The position numbers were made by a program, and so were the translations under genes. Shown here piece by piece: positions 61,433 to 64,000 of a DNA stretch of 64,000 nt. The notes beneath the pieces are model-generated. The model ran no database searches. It saw only the letters and a list, made by a program, of their open reading frames with translations, and had not been told where the DNA came from. Origin of the DNA: Pyrinomonadaceae bacterium (lineage in GTDB: Bacteria; Acidobacteriota; Blastocatellia; Pyrinomonadales; Pyrinomonadaceae); contig JAJQRF010000011.1 in assembly GCA_021228405.1 (NCBI GenBank), forward strand, positions 62,001-126,000, in the 5' to 3' direction. Position 1 is the first letter of the stretch; the number at the start of each line of letters is the position of its first letter.

Positions 61433-62308
61433 ATGAATTCTTTCTGGCAAAAATTAAAAACGACGCTCGCAATGATAAAGTTCGAGCATACTTTGTTCGC
61501 GCTTCCGTTTGCGTTTCTCGGTGCGGTGATGGCGGCGGACGGGTTGCCGACGCTTTCGCAGGTTCTCTGGATCACGGTTGCGATGTTCGGCGCGCGGTCG
61601 GCGGCGATGACCTTTAACCGCATTATCGACCGCAATTTCGACGCGGCAAATCCGCGCACGGCTAATCGTGAATTGCCGTCGGGCAAGCTTTCCGTTTCGT
61701 TCGCGTGGGCGTTCTTTTTCGTGTCGGTCGCGCTGTTTGAAGTCGCGGCTTATATGCTAAATTGGCTGACGTTTGCGCTTTCGCCCGTCGCGCTTCTGAG
61801 CGTTCTCGGTTATTCATACGCGAAAAGATTTACGAGCCTGGCGCATTTGATTCTCGGTTGGGCGTTGGCGATTTCGCCGACGGCGGCGTGGATCGCGGTG
61901 CGCGGCGCGATCGATTCGGAAGTTCCGCTTCTGCTTTCCCTGCTCGTGATGATGTGGACGGCGGGTTTCGACGTTTTATATGCCTGTCAGGATTTTGAAT
62001 ACGACAAAAAAGCCGGACTTCGTTCGATTCCGGCGCGTTTCGGCATCAAGGGCGCGATGATGATCGCCCGTCTTTTTCACGTTCAGGCGTTTATCGTTTT
62101 GATGTTTTTATATCTCGTTACCGATCTGGGCTGGCTCGCTTTTCTCGGCGTGGTCGCGGTCGGCGCGTTGATGATCTATCAGCATACGCTCGTCAAACCG
62201 AACGATCTTTCCAAAATGAACGCCGCTTTTTTCACGACGAACGCTTTCGTCAGCGTCATTTTATTCATTACTTTCGGCGGAGCGGTTTTTCTCGCAAAAT
62301 TAAATTAA
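61433..62308 (+). CDS. UbiA-family prenyltransferase (MqnP-like)
   Basis: 291 residues, multiple membrane segments. The first Asp-rich motif is [20 protein letters not shown] and the second is [20 protein letters not shown]. UbiA members attach a polyprenyl chain to an aromatic acid; the phrase and length resemble the MqnP/UbiA group that serves menaquinone (futalosine route) or ubiquinone. No other quinone gene is adjacent, so the specific role is inferred. Confidence 0.88.
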   Translation: MNSFWQKLKTTLAMIKFEHTLFALPFAFLGAVMAADGLPTLSQVLWITVAMFGARSAAMTFNRIIDRNFDAANPRTANRELPSGKLSVSFAWAFFFVSVALFEVAAYMLNWLTFALSPVALLSVLGYSYAKRFTSLAHLILGWALAISPTAAWIAVRGAIDSEVPLLLSLLVMMWTAGFDVLYACQDFEYDKKAGLRSIPARFGIKGAMMIARLFHVQAFIVLMFLYLVTDLGWLAFLGVVAVGALMIYQHTLVKPNDLSKMNAAFFTTNAFVSVILFITFGGAVFLAKLN

Positions 62309-62408
62309 GAATTTTGCCCACGAAATACACGAAAGAAACGAAAAAGAACATAAAATTATTTTGCTTTTTTTCGTGCTTTTCGTGTATTTCGTGGGCAAAT
62401 CTTCTTAA
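62305..62408. repeat. Long palindrome between convergent genes, copy 2 (inverted)
   Basis: About 100 bp, reverse-complement copy of 60537-60634 with a few differences (CACGAAATACACGAAAGAAA on the left, TTCGTGTATTTCGTGGGCAA on the right). Confidence 0.85.
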
Positions 62409-62410
62409 AA

Positions 62411-64000
62411 TCAATGTGCCAGTTCGCGGATTTGATTAAGAATCGGCGGAATTGCAAATTCCTTCGTCTGCGCCAGATCGCCGATCATTTCTTCCGCCGC
62501 GAGGCTGTTGAGCGGGCGCGAATAGAAGAATCCCTGACAATATCCGCATTGAATCTCGCGCAGGAAATCGAGTTGTTCGGCGGTTTCCACGCCTTCGGCG
62601 ACGACTTCCATTCCGAGATTGTAGGCGAGATTGATGATCGTCTGCACGATTTCGCCGTTTTCCTTTTCCGCGCCGATGCGGTTGATGAACGAGCGGTCAA
62701 CCTTGAGCGTGTCGATCGGGAAATGATGCAGATAACTGAGTGATGAATAACCCGTTCCGAAATCGTCGATCGAAACGCGGATGCCCATTTCACGCAGTTG
62801 CTTGACGGTTTCGGCGGCTTGCTCGGCGTTGTTCATAATCACGCTTTCCGTGATTTCGAGCTTGAGATTATGCGCCTCGAAACGCGTTTCATACAAAATA
62901 TGCTCGATCTGCATTATCAAATCCTTCTGCTCCAGCTGACGCGCCGAAAGATTGACGCTCACGATAAGCGGTTCGGCGAGATTATATTTATCCTGCCATT
63001 CGCGCATCTGGCGGCACGACTCGAACAAAACCCATTGACCGATGTAAAGAATCAAACCCGTTTCCTCGGCGACGGGAATAAATTCGTTCGGCGGAACCAT
63101 TCCGCGTTCGGGATGATTCCAGCGAATCAGCGATTCAAAACCGATCATCACTTCCGAATCGAGCGAAATTATCGGCTGATAATGAAGCACGAATTCGCGG
63201 CGTTCGATGGCGCGGCGCAGATCGATCTCGAGTTGCAGTTGCGAAACCGCGCCGGCGTGCACCTGCGGGTCGAAAATCTCGAAACGCGCCTTGCCTTTCG
63301 TTTTCGCCCGATACATCGCCATATCCGCATCGCGCACGAGATCGTCGGGCGTATCGTAAGTGTTCGTGCCGAGGACGATTCCGATGCTCGCGCTCGAATA
63401 AATTTCCTGCCCGCCGATGGCGATCGGTTGCTGTAATTCCATCTGAATACGGTCGGCGATTTGTTCGACAAGCTGTTGGTCGGTGACGGATTCGAGCAAA
63501 ACGACAAATTCATCGCCGCCGAGCCGCGCGACCATATCCGAAGGACGCACAATCTTCTGCAATTTCTCCGTGATGCTCAAAAGCAGTTCGTCGCCCGCCT
63601 GATGTCCCATACTGTCATTAATGGTTTTGAAGCGGTCGAGATCGATGAAAAGTGTCGCGAAACCGTAAGTTTTGCTATGTCTTTTCCGCTCGATCGAACG
63701 CGCCAGACGGGTCATCAAACATTTGCGGTTGGGCAAACCCGTCAGCGCATCGTGAACCGCATCGTGTTCGAGCTTGGCTTCAGCGATCTTGCGTTCGTCG
63801 ATGTCGGTCAGCGAACCCGCGATGCGGAGGGCTTTGCCGTTTTCGTCCTTGACCGCCAAACCGCGAATCAAAACCCAGCGATATTCGTCCTTACCGTGCA
63901 AAACGCGGTGTTCGTTCTCAAAATGATGCGTTTCGCCGAGCAGATGCGAGTTGAGTTCGTCGATCACGTTTTCCTTGTCTTCGGGATGAATGCGCTCAAA
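62411..64000 (-). CDS. PAS-GGDEF-EAL protein, 5' part missing (window edge)
   Basis: Cyclic-di-GMP enzyme. The reading frame is open to the window end (FERIHPEDKENVIDEL, a PAS-type ending), so the true start is outside. GGDEF domain: DALTGLPNRKCLMTRLARSI and intact RLGGDEFVVLLE. EAL domain: signature is ESLIRWNHPERG (Ser for Ala) with DDFGTGYSSLSYL intact, so both synthesis and breakdown are possible. Which one dominates cannot be told. Confidence 0.93.
   Translation of the reverse strand, partial: FERIHPEDKENVIDELNSHLLGETHHFENEHRVLHGKDEYRWVLIRGLAVKDENGKALRIAGSLTDIDERKIAEAKLEHDAVHDALTGLPNRKCLMTRLARSIERKRHSKTYGFATLFIDLDRFKTINDSMGHQAGDELLLSITEKLQKIVRPSDMVARLGGDEFVVLLESVTDQQLVEQIADRIQMELQQPIAIGGQEIYSSASIGIVLGTNTYDTPDDLVRDADMAMYRAKTKGKARFEIFDPQVHAGAVSQLQLEIDLRRAIERREFVLHYQPIISLDSEVMIGFESLIRWNHPERGMVPPNEFIPVAEETGLILYIGQWVLFESCRQMREWQDKYNLAEPLIVSVNLSARQLEQKDLIMQIEHILYETRFEAHNLKLEITESVIMNNAEQAAETVKQLREMGIRVSIDDFGTGYSSLSYLHHFPIDTLKVDRSFINRIGAEKENGEIVQTIINLAYNLGMEVVAEGVETAEQLDFLREIQCGYCQGFFYSRPLNSLAAEEMIGDLAQTKEFAIPPILNQIRELAH

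Overview
The window looks like a chromosomal segment of a diderm bacterium of moderate GC, most plausibly Acidobacteriota (Blastocatellia/Pyrinomonadales-like). That placement is an inference from gene content and protein style: Kdo transferase WaaA, many lipoproteins and signal peptides, large FG-GAP/VCBS secreted proteins, a Ser/Thr kinase with TPR modules, DUF4349 and DUF4126 proteins, and a CoxE-like VWA protein with a MoxR-like ATPase. No rRNA, tRNA, phage, insertion sequence or CRISPR array was seen. Most genes are ordinary chromosomal genes; the unusual content is in recoded genes and in the non-coding DNA.

Layout. 1-407 is the 5' part of thymidine kinase. 0.4-14.5 kb is mostly minus strand: D,D-carboxypeptidase, FkbM methyltransferase, an NTF2-like protein, a zinc-ribbon protein, the VWA/AAA+ pair surrounding two glycine-zipper genes, waaA, efp, small secreted proteins, a secreted phosphotransferase-like protein and a beta carbonic anhydrase. 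14.6-27 kb: a GT1-like glycosyltransferase, two FG-GAP proteins flanking DUF4349 and DUF4126 genes, a DUF3179 gene interrupted by an in-frame UGA, and an NtrC-type two-component pair. 27-42.7 kb is mainly plus strand: a PBP-like transpeptidase, rnc, lepB, psuG, fumarylacetoacetase, a large methyltransferase fusion, purF and a rhodanese lipoprotein also interrupted by an in-frame UGA. 42.9-46.6 kb holds surface-sugar genes (UDP-GlcNAc 2-epimerase, nucleotide-sugar dehydrogenase). 48.9-52.8 kb is a compact three-gene block (transglutaminase-like protein, ATP-grasp/PLP-decarboxylase fusion, 2OG-oxygenase-like protein) that resembles a small biosynthetic locus. 52.9-64 kb holds the TPR kinase, a lipase-like protein, an AhpD-like protein, a UbiA-family prenyltransferase and a GGDEF/EAL protein cut by the window edge.

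Two results stand out. First, two genes have an in-frame UGA exactly where a conserved cysteine is expected, each followed at bacterial-SECIS distance by a hairpin with G in the apical loop. The simplest reading is that both encode selenoproteins rather than pseudogenes. Second, three intergenic regions contain arrays with a fixed period of 20 or 21 bp (about two helical turns). Each unit is a 16-nt core built from a small set of half-words used in both orientations, with a 4-5 nt spacer. Array cores differ between loci but the architecture is the same, and I do not recognise it. In addition, several gene junctions, especially convergent ones, carry long near-perfect palindromes of 70-100 bp in recurring families; a fragment of one family also lies in frame inside a coding sequence.
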